From the NCBI GenBank assembly GCA_963556145.1, contig OY744461.1:3472001-3536000 (forward strand): 64,000 bases of DNA, read 5' to 3'. The DNA comes from Hygrocybe punicea. Taxonomy: Eukaryota; Basidiomycota; Agaricomycetes; Agaricales; Hygrophoraceae. This document shows, one piece after another, positions 1 to 12,960 of this stretch. Under the pieces are notes generated by a model. The model was not told where the DNA came from. It did not search any database and saw nothing but the letters and a program-made list of their open reading frames with translations. Positions within the stretch are counted from its first letter, which is position 1, and each line of letters starts with the position of its first letter. Both the position numbers and the translations under genes were made by a program.

Positions 1-20
1 TTGGCTAGATCAGATAAAGA

Positions 21-1814
21 TCACCGACCTGCCCGTTTCCCACTTTTCGCCAACCGTCTGGCAAATTTTTCCTTCCGTAAAGTCTTTTTCACCTGTGTTG
101 AGCTGACATCATCATCCTCTTCGGCAGTCGATATCAAATAGGAGTCAACGCATTCCTCCATCTTCTCCTGCACCGACAAGATCTCGCCTGGATTTACTGA
201 CCACTCAAAGTCGAAGCCCCAGCCTCCGCGCAGCGGCAACGTGTGGTGATTGGCTGGCAAAGTGGAAAAGTGAGGCGCCGAAGCAGCCGCTATCCCCCCT
301 TCCTCTCGCCACCATTTCACAAACCATACGGCGGCTCGCCCAACGTCACGCTCGCCTCCCCGTTTGAGCATATTTAACCGCTGCGCTAAAAGATCTAAAA
401 AATGCAGTACATCAATAGTCGGTGGCGTGGCTGGCGGAAGGAGCTGTAAATATGCGGGCGCTATAATACGTGTAAACGTCATACTTGTCAGGGAGCAGGC
501 AGGTGACCCACATATGGGATTGAGGATATTCAGTCGGTACAGCAGATAAGCAGCCAGGGCTTCCACATCGTACATGCCTTCTTTGATCCCCGCTTTGAAA
601 CAGTGATCCCCCATCAGACTGGGATGCAATGAGTCCTCCTTACGTTCACGAACATACCGATGAGCGCAAGCTTAACGCCTCTCTCCGCCCCTCTATCCCC
701 CTTGCCGAGGAAGGGCAGCATTACTCCAGGAGTGTCAAATGAGTAAACTAGTGGTGTTTCTGAGAGTTTTAGCCGTGTAGAAAGTGCCCTCGTAAGTCCC
801 GGGTGAGCAGAAGTCCGGAGGGCCTTGGGTGTTGCTATATTGTCGGCAGAATTTTCTGTTCGGCTCAAACGGGTGCTGAGAAAAATAACCACGCACGGCC
901 AGGTATTCCAATATTTCGCAGAGCGTTGAGCAGTGTAGATTTGCCGACATTTGGCATCCCAATAACAAGGACATTCATTTCCGTAGCAAGAGGATGACTC
1001 TTTGCTATATCTAAATTTACCATATTAGCTCACCAACTCCGCGGGATAGCATTAGAGGAGCCTAACAGGAAAGCGAAATTAGGACATACTTACTAGCATT
1101 TCATTCAAAGCTTTGATATGGCGGGGTTGTTTCCAGGAAGCAAAAAATACCCTCTGATGGGGGAATTTTACGGCCATTACCTGCCGGAATGGCTGTCGAA
1201 TTTCGTGAATTAATCTACGTCCAACATCAGGATTAATACCAATACTCACATCCATGCCCCATTCAGGAACCAGGTCGCTCTTGTTGAGGACGACAATATG
1301 TTCGCAAAAAGCACCATGAACGGGTGCATTCAACGGAGGTTTCGGAAGGGAAAACGCCGGCTTGACCCAACCTCGTTCGGTCCTCCAGCGTTGGAGCACC
1401 CCTGTGAATGGGAAAATCTCGGAAGTCAGAATAGGAAACAAGAAAGAGATCCGAAAGAGGTATAAAAAAAAACGTAACACAAGTATACGTAATGAAACAG
1501 CGGTGTAACCTGCCAAATGGTGACTGTATGTGTGAATAAACGCATGCCTATCAAGATGCCGACCAAAGCAGCCGCTATATCAAGGCATTTTACATATTTC
1601 CAGCCGATCACCAATTGTGTAGCTGAGAGGTGAAAATCATACCTTCCAAATTATGATTGATACTTGTTAATGGAAGCCGCGAGTCTCGTAGTTCGAGTAC
1701 AACGTCGGTTCGCGAGAGCAACGCTGGCAGCATCCTAGTGAACTTTGTCATGTGCCCGGGGAACCATGACGGGGGCACAGGGAGTAGAGGGTAGGGGATA
1801 TGAGCCAACATCAC
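21..1814 (-). CDS. MTG1: Mitochondrial ribosome-assembly GTPase, MTG1-like
   Basis: Circularly permuted GTPase of the YlqF/MTG1 family, which acts on the mitochondrial large ribosomal subunit. The gene is read from several exons. The first (from 1814) carries the family start SWFPGHMTKFTRM followed by a DVVLELRDSRLPL stretch. A later exon (about 1400-1100) has the G4 motif NKSD and KFPHQRVFFASW. The exon near 1000-930 has the P-loop GMPNVGKS, and the exon near 850-690 has DTPG (G3). The last exon (about 598-21) gives the C-terminal helical domain, beginning GIKEGMYDVEALAAYLL, with a basic tail. The motif order G4-G1-G3 is the permuted order known for this family. The intron before the last exon (about 599-665) fits GT-AG and joins ALIA to GIKEG. 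Some other exon borders were not fixed. The adjacent hypothetical gene lies on the same strand, about 840 bases upstream. Confidence 0.9.
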
Positions 1815-2652
1815 GACCTTCCTCTGAGAAACTGAGAACTTCGTGATTTCTCTTGACGATGGCCAATGACAGACGCTGTAATGTTGACGTCCACCAGACG
1901 GAAATGATTTAGGTCGTCAGGGAGGAAAAATAAGCCCCAAATGAAAAATTAAGTAACACTGACAGCCTTCCTAGTACAAACTGAGATGTTTACCGTTGTT
2001 GATTTTGCAAGTCGCCGGGCAACCACGTGCGGGTATCAGGTGATGTGGATTCTCTGCCGTCTCCAAGCGAATCTGCTCAGCATGTTAACGGGGTATTAGT
2101 GGAGTACTTGAAATAAGTAGCGAAATCCCTGCTCCACGTTCCGGCCATCTGATCAAATTTTATTTTCCCGTGGTTTAGTTCCTTCAGCGCTTATCTATCT
2201 TCCTGTCAGGTGGACGAATACCGCGCAGTGTGAAATGATTTTCACCGCATTCTCAGCCCCCAATCATCGGAAGGTTCAGGCGAAGTAAAGATAATGTAAG
2301 CAGAAGGATAACCAAGGCTACCATATACATTGTGCAAACTTAGAAAGGATACAGACTGGATAAATAACGGAGATTGTGACAGATACGAGATTGATGAAAG
2401 AATGGAAAGATAGCGACGATGTCAATGCAGCCAAAATCACAACAATCAAGAAACATACTGGGAATAAGTAATCCTAGAGGCGATGAAAAATAAAATCGAG
2501 CAGCGGATACAAACAACGGAGCGGTTGCTGAGGGAAAAAAATTATAATCATGGAGCGGGTGCTGTAATTCGCTTTGGTGGTGTGTAAGCTGGAGGGAGAC
2601 CAAGTATCAGAGAAAACTAACCGCTAGCAAATGAGAAATGCGACTTACACAT
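1815..2652. other. Gene-free stretch between two reverse-strand genes
   Basis: About 840 bases between the end of the hypothetical gene and the MTG1 start. Short open frames exist on both strands but none resembles a protein family or continues through plausible introns. It presumably holds the MTG1 promoter and the 3' end of the upstream gene. No repeat was recognised. Confidence 0.5.
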
Positions 2653-3402
2653 CTATACCCACCCTTCCTTGCCGACACCGATGGCATCGAAGCTCTTGCC
2701 GCTCCTAGTTCTCCGCTCTTGCAATACTGGGACAGCGTCGAGGTTTATAAGCTTCTCCGACGGCGGGGGAGATCCCTCTACCCAGCCCTTCCAACCCTTC
2801 TTGACGGCAACGCGCTTCTTCCGTGGTTGCTGCGGCGACTTGAGATACTGTCGATACAGGTCTTCATCATCGTTGGGCGTATGAGGTCTCTTTGACGAAG
2901 TGCGAGATGTACTGGATGAGCTGGACGGGCCCGGGGTGGATGTGGGGGATGATAGCATAAGCAGCGGGGACGATGGCATCGGAGGAGGAGTCACTGAGAC
3001 TGAGCGCTGCATTGTAGCAATGTGAATGGCAGGCCGTGCACGCCAGAACGATGATGCACCGCTGGCGGCGGGCTGTGCAGGGGGGGTGTCGATTTTATGG
3101 GCGGTGGCAACCATCGGTGTCGCGTCGAAGCCGTATTCGCCTATTGCCTTGTCGCGCGCCTTCACGGCAGCCTTTGCTTGCTTTCGCTCTCGTTCACGTT
3201 CCCTCTTCTCCCTCTTCTTGTTCCTTCTCGTCTCTTCATCTTTTTCCACCACCTTATAAGGTCCCACCCCATTCAACAAACTTGTCAAGACATCTCTTGA
3301 GGGCCGTAAGTCGAACTCGCCGGCGAGAAGAGTAGTAGCGGTACGACGCTGGCGTTTAAGAGGATGGGCTGCCGGAGTATTCTGGGGCATGAGAACGGCC
3401 AT
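2653..3402 (-). CDS. Hypothetical basic, low-complexity protein
   Basis: Single-exon reverse-strand frame of about 249 residues from the ATG at 3402; the frame stays open to an ATG at 3465 that would add 21 residues. I prefer the inner start because MAVLMPQNTP leads directly into the basic segment PLKRQRRTATTLL. Residues about 40-90 form a highly charged helix (EKDEETRRNKKREKRERERE), likely coiled coil or nucleic-acid binding. The rest is Pro/Ser/Thr-rich, with KRVAVKKGWKGW near the C-terminus. Charge and composition suggest a nuclear protein, but no domain is recognised and no function is assigned. The C-terminus could continue through an intron, since GTATAG at the end of the frame resembles a weak donor. 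Confidence 0.6.
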   Translation of the reverse strand: MAVLMPQNTPAAHPLKRQRRTATTLLAGEFDLRPSRDVLTSLLNGVGPYKVVEKDEETRRNKKREKRERERERKQAKAAVKARDKAIGEYGFDATPMVATAHKIDTPPAQPAASGASSFWRARPAIHIATMQRSVSVTPPPMPSSPLLMLSSPTSTPGPSSSSSTSRTSSKRPHTPNDDEDLYRQYLKSPQQPRKKRVAVKKGWKGWVEGSPPPSEKLINLDAVPVLQERRTRSGKSFDAIGVGKEGWV

Positions 3403-6400
3403 GGCAGTTTGATTTCGAAGGTGGGCAAAATAGCTTCCCGCAGTGGAGTTGTGCTTTTCAAGCAAATGTGGCTTGTTGTTCCTTTACGGCATGGGCCGCC
3501 CGGTAAAGCATCACCAAACAAAGTCATGAAGAGTCAGTTTTCCCTGGAACGTGACTCGGATGTGTCCAGGTTTGGGACTTGTCCATGCCCAAACTTAAAC
3601 GTTTTGGAGTCCCTGCATTCCAGTTGTCCATCATATATCAGTGTTCAAATCAAGCGGTCTCCCGTCGTCTGGTTCCCCGGAGAGTTTCCCTCAATATTAA
3701 TTCCTTGCGTTGACTTTTTAGCGTTCCGGGGTGCTAGCGCGAGTGATGTCCGCAGGCGTACTTATCTTTATTTTCGCTGACAACAATCCAGGGCCAGGAC
3801 AACCGTAGCACAATCGATCTGATTTCGATTTTAATCGCCGTGTGTGACAGTACAATAAAAGACGCGCTAACCTCTTCAATCCGAACCGCCGACCAAAAAT
3901 TGTATTTCACTTCTTCCCGTTCCAGAGACTCCATCTTTCTCACAGATTCTTCTCATCCGATTTGGTAGGACGTTGATTCCATTCTCCAGCGTCTCCTCCA
4001 ACATATTTAATGCATCCAGATAACTAGATAACTACACATGCCTTGGTTGCAAGACCTCCACCGTAAAAATTTGACTATCTTGCAGGGATGCTTTATCTGG
4101 CTTGACTGCACCTGCCATATAATTTTCTTGCCTGAAACGTGGCAGGTGTTTTTGAGAGATATCCTGTAAACTAGCGCCCCTCCTTCTTGTATGTAGGGGT
4201 GGCTGTTTAACAACTGCCACCACATACACCAACTTGGGGCACTCTCAGCGCGGGGCTTCCATTCAAATGATAGCCTCGATCAGGGCGCCGGTGCGACGCT
4301 GCCTTTTGGCATTGCTCAAAGGAAGGAAACAAACAACCGCCCAGTGCCACCACCGATGTGCTTGCAGTGGCCATGGTCCATGGTCTATGCTTGCCGTCCA
4401 GACCTTATTTTAATTTTTCGATCATATATTGCTGATCGGTGCCTCAGAACGGAAGAAAATATTGTACGAGATCTTTCATTGAATCCTCGCACGGTGTTGA
4501 CGCTGTAGGCCGCGATAAACGGAACCTGCAAAAACCGTGAACTTTGAGCCTGCTGAGTGTATCTTATGGCTTCACATGCGATGACTGCTGCGGTCTTACT
4601 CTATCGACACGACTCACCAGCACCCCAACAGTGAGGATTCATCAAACCGGACTCGCCACTTCTCAACGGTAGATTTCGGCCACTCGCTTCGTGGGTAGCA
4701 TGCATTCGGCTATTCTGTGATATCCCAACGGTGAAATCAACCGCAACCTGCCTCTCAAAAAAAACCACAACATAATCAGTTCGAACGACATTCTTCCCAG
4801 GTTAATGACCACTATTGTCAGTCAACATTCTTTCGGCGAGTGTGACTGACAACAGCAATTAATTGGTCAATTCTCCAGGAGCTTATCGCCAGTAGCGAGC
4901 CCAATATCCATTCTCCAATCAGGTAAAATGCGATTACTTTTTGATGGCTGAGGACCAACATCAGAGCCCGGGGACGGATGTTATCATCGTAATAGCACCC
5001 AACGTCATCCACCATCAGCACCACTAGTATGCTCAGCTCTATGGAATCCTTTGTCTTCCGAGGACTGAGTGCGGAGCCGTTTCTCAGATACTGTGGTTCT
5101 GACGACTTATAATGATCGCTCGCATGGCTTGTCGTTGGTCACAACCAATGTGTCCCCAATAAGTCTGTAACTTCGGTCAGCTTCCTGAGACATGGGCGCC
5201 AGTTTCGAACAATATGTCGGCGATGGCGATGTTTCTTCTCGGAGGACTCGGGGAGTGAGCTGTTTGAAGCTTCCGCACGGATCATAATCCTGCTTGATAC
5301 CTGTCTATCAGGATGTCTCTAGGCGGCTGAGCGTGGTCCCCAGTCAATTCTAGAATAGTCATCTGTACTTATCTCATGATATTGGTGGTCTGCATTTTTT
5401 CGAGGACTCAACGACAAAGCCGTTTTGAGTAATCGTCAGACCGATACCCTCCCGACTCCGTAATCTATCGCATTATCGGTTTAATACTTCATCGATACGC
5501 CCAAAGTTGTGCATACCCGTGGTAGGTGCCAGAACACCCACTGCCATCACATCCACGTAGGTCGGCGATGGCGGAAGCAAGGACAGAACCTTGCCGGGGA
5601 TTCATAAGCCGGACGTATCATAAACCTGTCCCCATTTTGCACGACAGTCTACATCTGCTCGCGTGGCTATCACCGATAATCTGTCACAGATAAGTATATC
5701 ATGATTACTCACACACAATACCTCGCCAGGATTTTGTTGTGCAGTGCCGAGCGTCCCGGTGCCGAGAGCGATCCGCCAGACACTGCTGCCTGCAGTTGCG
5801 GATTTTCCTGATTTTCAATCATTGTATCAGCATTCTTGTATCTAACACTCTCACCACAAGCAGGTGGGTCCATCCAGTTCGCAACAAGTTACGGCATTCC
5901 GTGACCAGTCCACTCTGGTCGTATCTAATACCTACTTCCATTGCGCACCAATCTAAACGGCTATTCGAGTAATTAGCGCAAACAAACGAATCGCCATCGC
6001 ACAACTCTAACCTTCGGTAACCAAAAAAAAAGGACGGGCCGGGACTCGCAGATCGTCGTGCGGAAGAAGTTATCTTTATCTGGTTTGGATTCTTTCCATC
6101 CAAATCAGAGGTTTTCTAGACCAACAACTGAACCGAACGCCCTATGTGCCAAAGTTGCACCCCTAGTGTTCCTCATGGAACTGCGGGTGACGAAGCAAGG
6201 CTGGGTTCGAAGTAATAAGAGTTCCCTCGAAGTGTCAAATCAGTTACAGGAGTGATATAGATGTCTTCATCGTCAAAAGCCAAACTGCTTGAAGAAGGAA
6301 GCAAATAGCCCTCATCTTCATGATTGTACTGTCACACAAGTTCAGTGACGTGAGGAAACGAATAAGACAGACGCACCACACAGCATCTCGTATGGTGCCA

Positions 6401-7513
6401 TCAGGTAGTCTAACCAAAAGTGGTCTTTTGTCGCAGGCTGGGTTGTGAAGTTGAGGGTGGGTGATTAGCAAGGTGGTGTGGTTGATCCGCAGAGCCATGC
6501 CGATGGAGCTAATTGCTCCTGTAAACAGAAAGCAGAACACGCCACCCATTCTATAACTCCCCTCATGTCCGGCACCGGATCCAGCCGTTCATCTTGGCGA
6601 GGTAAGACAAATTACAATTCCGGCGACATCACTCCAGATGGTGTACGACAACGGCACGGCACTTCTAGGATGGCCTATCACTTTGTTGTGGGCCGCCTGG
6701 GTTGACGAATCTCACTGTCGATCATAGAACCAGGATATTCCGAAATTGTCTGGCGCTGGCCATCACATGAGGTCCTGTCCATCAGATGACAGAACAGGCA
6801 ACTTGCAGCGGAGTGTGTGCTCCAGCTGTCATATTCCTTAAAACGCCAGCTTGTTAAAAATGTGAATCGAAATATTAATCGAATGCTGGACACTTGAAGG
6901 CGGAAAACAACCAACGTACCGGGTAATCCAGATCCAAAGTTCTGATAAACCGTATTGGACCAGAATTAGCTCCCTCAGAGACTCAGAGTCGTCAAATCTT
7001 GCGTCATGCAGGAAACGTTTAAACGCAGACCACGACGTTGATTGTGGCGATGGACGAGCAGCTGCAGATAATTTGATCACATACAGAGCCGGTCGACTGT
7101 CTCCAACAAACTTTCGCGGGTAGCACGTCTTGGCCGAGTTGCAGTCCGCATTATAAAGGGAACTGGTGCCATGGGCCGACTCTACGAAGGCCGCGGAGTC
7201 TGTACTGGTACTGAACGTTACTGAACCACTATTATATATAACAACGTGGCGCAAAGCGGTTCCATTTGCCTTCCCAGTAAGTAATACTGACCTGGGTACG
7301 GCATAGCTAGTACTACTCCGAACTCCGAGTTTCTGGCAGTGCTTATAGTGTGATTGTTTCTTAACCGAGTGGAGTGGTGGAATTAGGTGCCGAATAATCT
7401 CGCGGGTAACTCCGAGTCGATCACGGGCTGATTGGTTGGCCTTACAGGATTTCTCTCTTGAGTATATTTTAATTGTAGCCAAGACACTACGGCATCGTCA
7501 GGCCACACCCAGC
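3403..7513. other. About 4.1 kb without a recognisable gene
   Basis: No open frame in this stretch resembles a known family or joins into a longer protein through plausible introns. Between about 5055 and 5600 several loosely similar segments recur, starting near 5058, 5236 and 5398 with a (T)CGAGGACT-like core followed by a GAGCCGT or AAGCCGT block. A GTCGGCGATGGCG word recurs near 5213 and 5562. This looks like old, diverged repeats and not coding sequence. The right end should carry the promoter of the first SYG1-like gene. Confidence 0.45.
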
Positions 7514-10500
7514 ATGAAATTTGCACGGTATGTCTCAACTAGCACAGTGGTAGCTTATCGTCAATTCTTTGGTATAGATATCTACAGGACACGCAGGTAT
7601 CTCGCAGCCAAAGTTCACCTCTGATAGATTATCAGTACCATTTATAACAACTGACATGTTTCTCAGACGCCGGAATGGAAAAAAGCATACATGTTCGTCA
7701 GATTACATCGTTCTTACGCTGACCCTGATTTCGCCCACGGGCTTCTTAATCCTCTAGTGACTACATTGGGCTAAAGAAACTCATCGTTGCTATTGGAAAA
7801 GCCCGGGAGGCCACTGCGCAAACGGAATCTCCCAACACATGGAGGGGTCAACATCAGCCTCTTGTACCGTCAGCATCTACTACGCAGACAGTCGGAGTCT
7901 CGGTGCCCCCACTGCACAGTTCCATACCCGCTTCAACGGGGTCCCGAGAACCTCATCTAGACGACTACACTGTTCCACAGCCGTTCTCCCCATCGAACTT
8001 AATGAAGAACATACGCCGCGGCACTTTGTTTGCCGCCACACGCCGTTTGTGCTCGCTATCTTTGTTCTCGCAACACTACTTACAGCATTCACTAGCAAAC
8101 CTCACCTTGCCATCCCTTCCCCTGCGTGAGCTCATGCCGCGCCTTACGCCGACGGAGGCGGCGTTCTTCACGGCGCTGGACGCGGAGCTAGACAAAATCG
8201 AGGGGTTCTACCTTAACCGTGAGAAAGAATTTCTCGCGCGCAGCCGCATGCTCGAGGAGCAGCTGCATGAGCTCGGGGAGCACCGCCGGCTCTTTTATGT
8301 GTGTCCTTTGATTTATTCCTTGCCTCCTTTTTGTTCACCGCATGTTTTGCACATGTATACCTGTCTTGTGACGGAATCTGAAATATGATGACCTCTGCGG
8401 TGCGTAATCCATCTGTGTGTAGGCAGCACACCCGCGCGATTCCAACGCAGGGTATGCCTGGTCCTCTCTGAAGAAATCCGCCATGGAATTCTCGCAGCTG
8501 CATAAGGCACGCCCACAGCAGCTACGCCACCGGGATGCAGCTCTGCGTAGTACCGGCGACGACCCTCACGTTGTGGCCCGGATATTGAAGGGGGATGCTG
8601 GGCGCGAGGACGAGCGGGGGGAGCAAGTGAAAGAGTCCTGGAATGGTGGGAGTGGGAAGGCAATGTTTGTTTCGCCAGATAATCCCTCTGGATCGGCGTC
8701 GGCAGTCCGACGCCATGCGGGTGATTCTGCTTCGGCATTGGGTGTGACTTCAGCAGTCCCGGAGAACCTGCGATGGCTGGACCCGGATGACTACTTGCAC
8801 GCGAAGAAGAAGCTGAAGAAGGCTGTGTTGGAACATTACCGGTAAGCAGCCTCGTGAGTCAGTGTGTACTCAAGCTCATTTTCTCGCTTTTGGGTCGGTA
8901 GTGGCTTAGAGGTGCTTAATAACTACAGAGTGAGCGAGTTTTGGCTTATTTTAATGCACCAGAATTTTCCTTCCTTGTCATGAAAGGTACCTCTGGCTTG
9001 CGAGACTGCTGATTTATTCCACCTTTAAAAGATATTAAATATGACGGGTTTCCGCAAGGCTCTCAAGAAATTTGAGAAAGTCGCCAAGGTGTTCGCTACC
9101 GTTGCATGCCACTGTCCGCCTGTTCTGAATTTTTTGATTCCCGTTCTATTGTTTTAATAATGGATGTGGGCTATGGTGGTTGTAGATTCCCGCCATGGAT
9201 GCGTACACGAAGGAAAAGGTGCTTTGACCTGTGATTGAACCGGATCTTCTGCTCAATCCCAGGTGATCCTTATATCAAGGTAGATCCGTGTGCCTTTGCT
9301 TCAGACGAAACAGTCTCCGCGATGACTAAGGAAATGGAGGCGTTGTTTACCGCTCGATTCGGTACGCATCCTGACCTCTCCCTGATGTGCCTAACAAATT
9401 TCATTCCGGGGGGTATTTGCTTCCGTGTCACACAAATGATCTGACTCTTCTTTCATGATCCCTAGAACATGGGGACAAGAAGAGAGCGATGACTAGTCTC
9501 CGCACAGCTCCAAGTCACAAGGGTTACCATTTCAGCACGTTCCGTTCCGGGTTCCTTCTGGGTCTTGCCGTTCCAGCTTTGGTGTCTGGATTGTATCAAT
9601 GCACGTGCCACACCGTCTTCCATTTTCCTTGACCTCATCATATTATTTTTCAAGCGTTTCAGGAAGATACGCGGGCAGCCATCCCTGGATGGGCGCCACT
9701 GCTGTTCGTGTGGGGCGTCTTTCTTATCCCGGTTCTCTTTTCGGTGCTTGTTGGATTAAACTTGCTGGCGTGGTCAAAGTCAAGGATCAATTATGTGTTT
9801 ATCTTTGGTCAGTGACTCACTGTCGTCATAATATATTTGACTTACGGGCGGAGGCTTGTAGAATTGGATGTTAGAACACGGCTTGACCATCGAGAATATT
9901 TTGAGGTGAGCTTGTGCATTCCGTCCTTTCTGTCCCAAAATTCTCGTGCCTTTCATCGTACAATGTGCCCTCCACAGATTCCAGCGTTACTGCTCACCAC
10001 ACTTATCTATGGTTTTTGGCTCTCATTCTCGCGTATCGGATCGCCAACGGTCCATCCGAACATATGGCCCCCTATATGGCTCGCATTTACGGCATTTGTC
10101 TTGATCAACCCTTTGCCGATATCATCCAAGTCATCGAGGTGGTGGCTCCTGAGGATCGTTGGGCGGTTGATGATATCGGGGTTCCGTCGTGTCGAGGTGT
10201 GTAAGAGCATGTGTCGACGTCTGGCCTAATTTTTGTCTTGTAGTTTGCGGATTTCTGGATGGGGTGCGTGACAGTGTACTCCAAACGTATCAAATATGGG
10301 TTTTAACGGCATGTTCTTAGTGACCAATTCTGCAGTTTGGTGTTCACGCTCTCCAACCTTTACTTTGTCGGGTGTGCTTATGCTGGCGAGTTCAATGGCG
10401 CTTTTGAGCGATGTGATGGCCTAAGATCAAAGTGGCCTATCACGTTTGTGCTCTCTGCTCTGCCACTCTTCGTACGATTGGTGCAGAGTGTCAAGCGTTA

Positions 10501-11469
10501 CGCGGATTCTAGGTTGATCACACATCTAATTAATGTCGGTTCTCCTTATTTGTTAAGAATCAATATATCTAAATTCTCCCCTCTGTTGACATTTAGGGTG
10601 GGAAATGCGGTGCAGGAATTATTAGCACGGGTTTTTACTGTATCTGGAGACACCAAGGTAATCAATTGCTCAGATTTCGAACGGATCATCCGTGGTTATA
10701 TTCAAGCCGATTGTTTGCAGGCAGGAGTCATGGTGCTGGTTTCGTGTTATGGTGTTTCACGAGCACGCTCTATGCCATCTATGCATCGGCCTGGGTGAAT
10801 ACTTATGATGTTCAACTTCCATTTTGAATTTAGTTCAATGTGTCTTCACTGGCAGGATTTATTAATGGACTGGTCGGTCTTACAACCTCATGCGACATAT
10901 CCCTTTCTACGCTCAGAACTTGTGTACACCCATGACATACCCGTAAGTCATGTCTTCCATTTCGGAGATCCATTGATTTTTACGAGGCGTAGATATATTA
11001 TTTCGCAATTGTAAGCGCCCGCGGCCCCGATGATAAATATTGCCGAGCCAAGGACACTGACTGAACTTGGAAGGTTTCAAACGTTGTGCTCAGATTCAGC
11101 TGGATTATGTACATCCCAACACGAGGGCCAAGTATGTTGCTGAGGACGTTCGTCGCCAGCTTGTTAGAAATACTAAGGCGGTGGCTGTGGAATTTCTGTG
11201 GGTTCCGATTCTTTCACTGTGGGTGCCTGCTTACATTCATTCATTTGGAAGACCGTGTGGAGAATGAACATTTGGGTAATATGGACCAATACCGTGTGAC
11301 GAGGGAAATACCACTTCCATATTCGATGGATCAATTCGGACACGAAGAGGGTACTAGCGACGAGGACAAGAGGCCCGGTCGGAGGTGGATGAGGCGGATG
11401 AAGACGTTGTCACCGACTCGGACACCACATCTTCCCGCCTCAGAAGCGATCCGGATGGAATCTTCGTGA
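7514..11469 (+). CDS. SYG1/XPR1-like SPX-EXS protein, copy 1
   Basis: Multi-exon gene of the SYG1/XPR1/PHO1 type: an N-terminal SPX domain that senses inositol pyrophosphates, and an EXS membrane domain; known members export phosphate or signal phosphate status. Tiny 5' exons (7514-7527, 7578-7596, 7667-7692, then from 7758) join to MKFARYLQDTQ, TPEWKKAYI and DYIGLKKLIVAI, a classic SPX start. Later SPX blocks include LTPTEAAFFTALDAELDKI, KKKLKKAVLEHYRGLEVL and the basic GFRKALKKFEKVAK helix. Downstream exons encode hydrophobic segments (SGFLLGLAVPALVSGLY, PVLFSVLVGLNLLAW), DFWMGDQFCSLVFTLSN, DWSVLQPHATYPFLRSELVY and the terminal RVENEHLGNMDQYRVTREI signature of EXS. The tail after position 11340 is uncertain: the frame ends at 11469, while another frame (11385-11744) is acidic and looks partly coding. 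It lies in tandem with copy 2. Confidence 0.85.
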
Positions 11470-12960
11470 CAAGAATTGCAATGTCCTTTCGATCAGCAAG
11501 CAGGCCATCTCAAGTGGGAACGCGAGTCTCTCCTTGGCGGCTGAGCGCTGCCGAATCGCTCGTCCTGGATATTAGCGATGTCTCATGTCTGCCCGAATTC
11601 GAAGGAGAGGTTATCTTCCTCAAGAACAGCCCCACTGAGTCCAATAAATCGGACATTACGAGTTATTCAAGTATATACATCAATAAAGTCCGTATACCGT
11701 TCACGCAAGATGAAAGATCCGTAATAGGTAGTTACCGTGAGTAGAAGACCGAGGCAATAGTATGAAACAAGATTTAACTTTGAATATTGAATAACGTTGA
11801 ATATTACAGAAAATTCGTGGATTGCCGGAAGCGGAAGGAACTTATCCAATTGCAACGAACCGTCTTTTTCATGTCGAACACATGATACGGTGACCGTCGG
11901 CATAACGGCGTTTATATTATCCACTCAAAAGATTCGGGAGCTATGGCGTCTCGGTAAACGGGTGAGTGGAAGACCGTATGACATAGAATATGGTGAGGCT
12001 TCTAGGAGGGTTGTGTTGGAGTCGCCTAGGAGTTGAGACCGACGTTGAATATAGGAAGCTTTATGTCAGAATATCTATTGAATATTAGCACGCAACCTAA
12101 CCCATGTCCTGTTCACGTCTGCGCATTTGCAACAGTGGTCCGGGGCGTTTCGATGGATGATACAGATCAAATCTAATTAGAATTTTACTATTGCACTCTC
12201 AGACGAAGGTTCGAGTTGGCAATCATTGAATATAGAGACGGTGCGGTGAGCCTATCCTTGGGAGCTACCGCGTGCCACAGCATGCGTTTGATAGGATCAG
12301 GTTGAGGTGAGATACCACGGAACTGGCAAGGAGTTGTTGCCGCTTCACCAACGCTAACTCTCGACAAAGGCGGGCCAAACCCTCGACAGTTGTCAGCAGT
12401 ATCAGTTCGTTCTAGCTTTAGACCATGACGATGTGCATTTGACCGTGACTTAGCTCCGTGATTAGCTGGGGAGCTGGGGAATACTTATAGGGCTTCTGAG
12501 GATGGAAATATGCGGCACCCCGGCGGTGCCAGTGGGAACGTGACTCCTGTCTCACTCCGAGTCGCACCTAACAACACTGGCTTTCGAATTTATGAATTGG
12601 GAGGTGCTGGAAAATTTTATCAACCAACCAACCAAGGATAACCAGAGCGCTACGCATATGAAACAAGGACAGTCACAGCCAGCATATGTTGAGAAGTGAA
12701 ATACGGGCAAGTGGACCGAGTCCGCTAGTGACCACTGCCGCCAACGTCTTACATCATCCTTCTCAAGGTATTTCAGCCATCTGCTCCGCGACGGTCAGCC
12801 GTTCTGCGGGACCCAGAAATGTGACTCTGGGGTAACCCTAGGATGGGCGAGTACCGGAGATTTTAAACGATCACGATCCGCATATCTTATCCTTTAAAGT
12901 GAGCCCTCCAATAACTCCTCGCTCCACTTTATCTACATTGTTCGCCTTATCTGTCTCACC
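11470..12960. other. Spacer between the two SYG1-like genes
   Basis: About 1.5 kb. Its first part (to 11744) is open in a frame different from the end of copy 1 and begins with an acidic D/E-rich peptide that would suit an EXS protein tail, so part may be lost or alternative coding sequence of copy 1. From 11750 to 12960 I see no protein family, only short frames. The segment just before 12961 should hold the promoter of copy 2. Confidence 0.45.

Noticed and set aside
3364..3780. Forward open frame of 138 residues opposite the hypothetical gene
   Set aside because: Partly antisense to a better-supported frame and without any recognisable domain.
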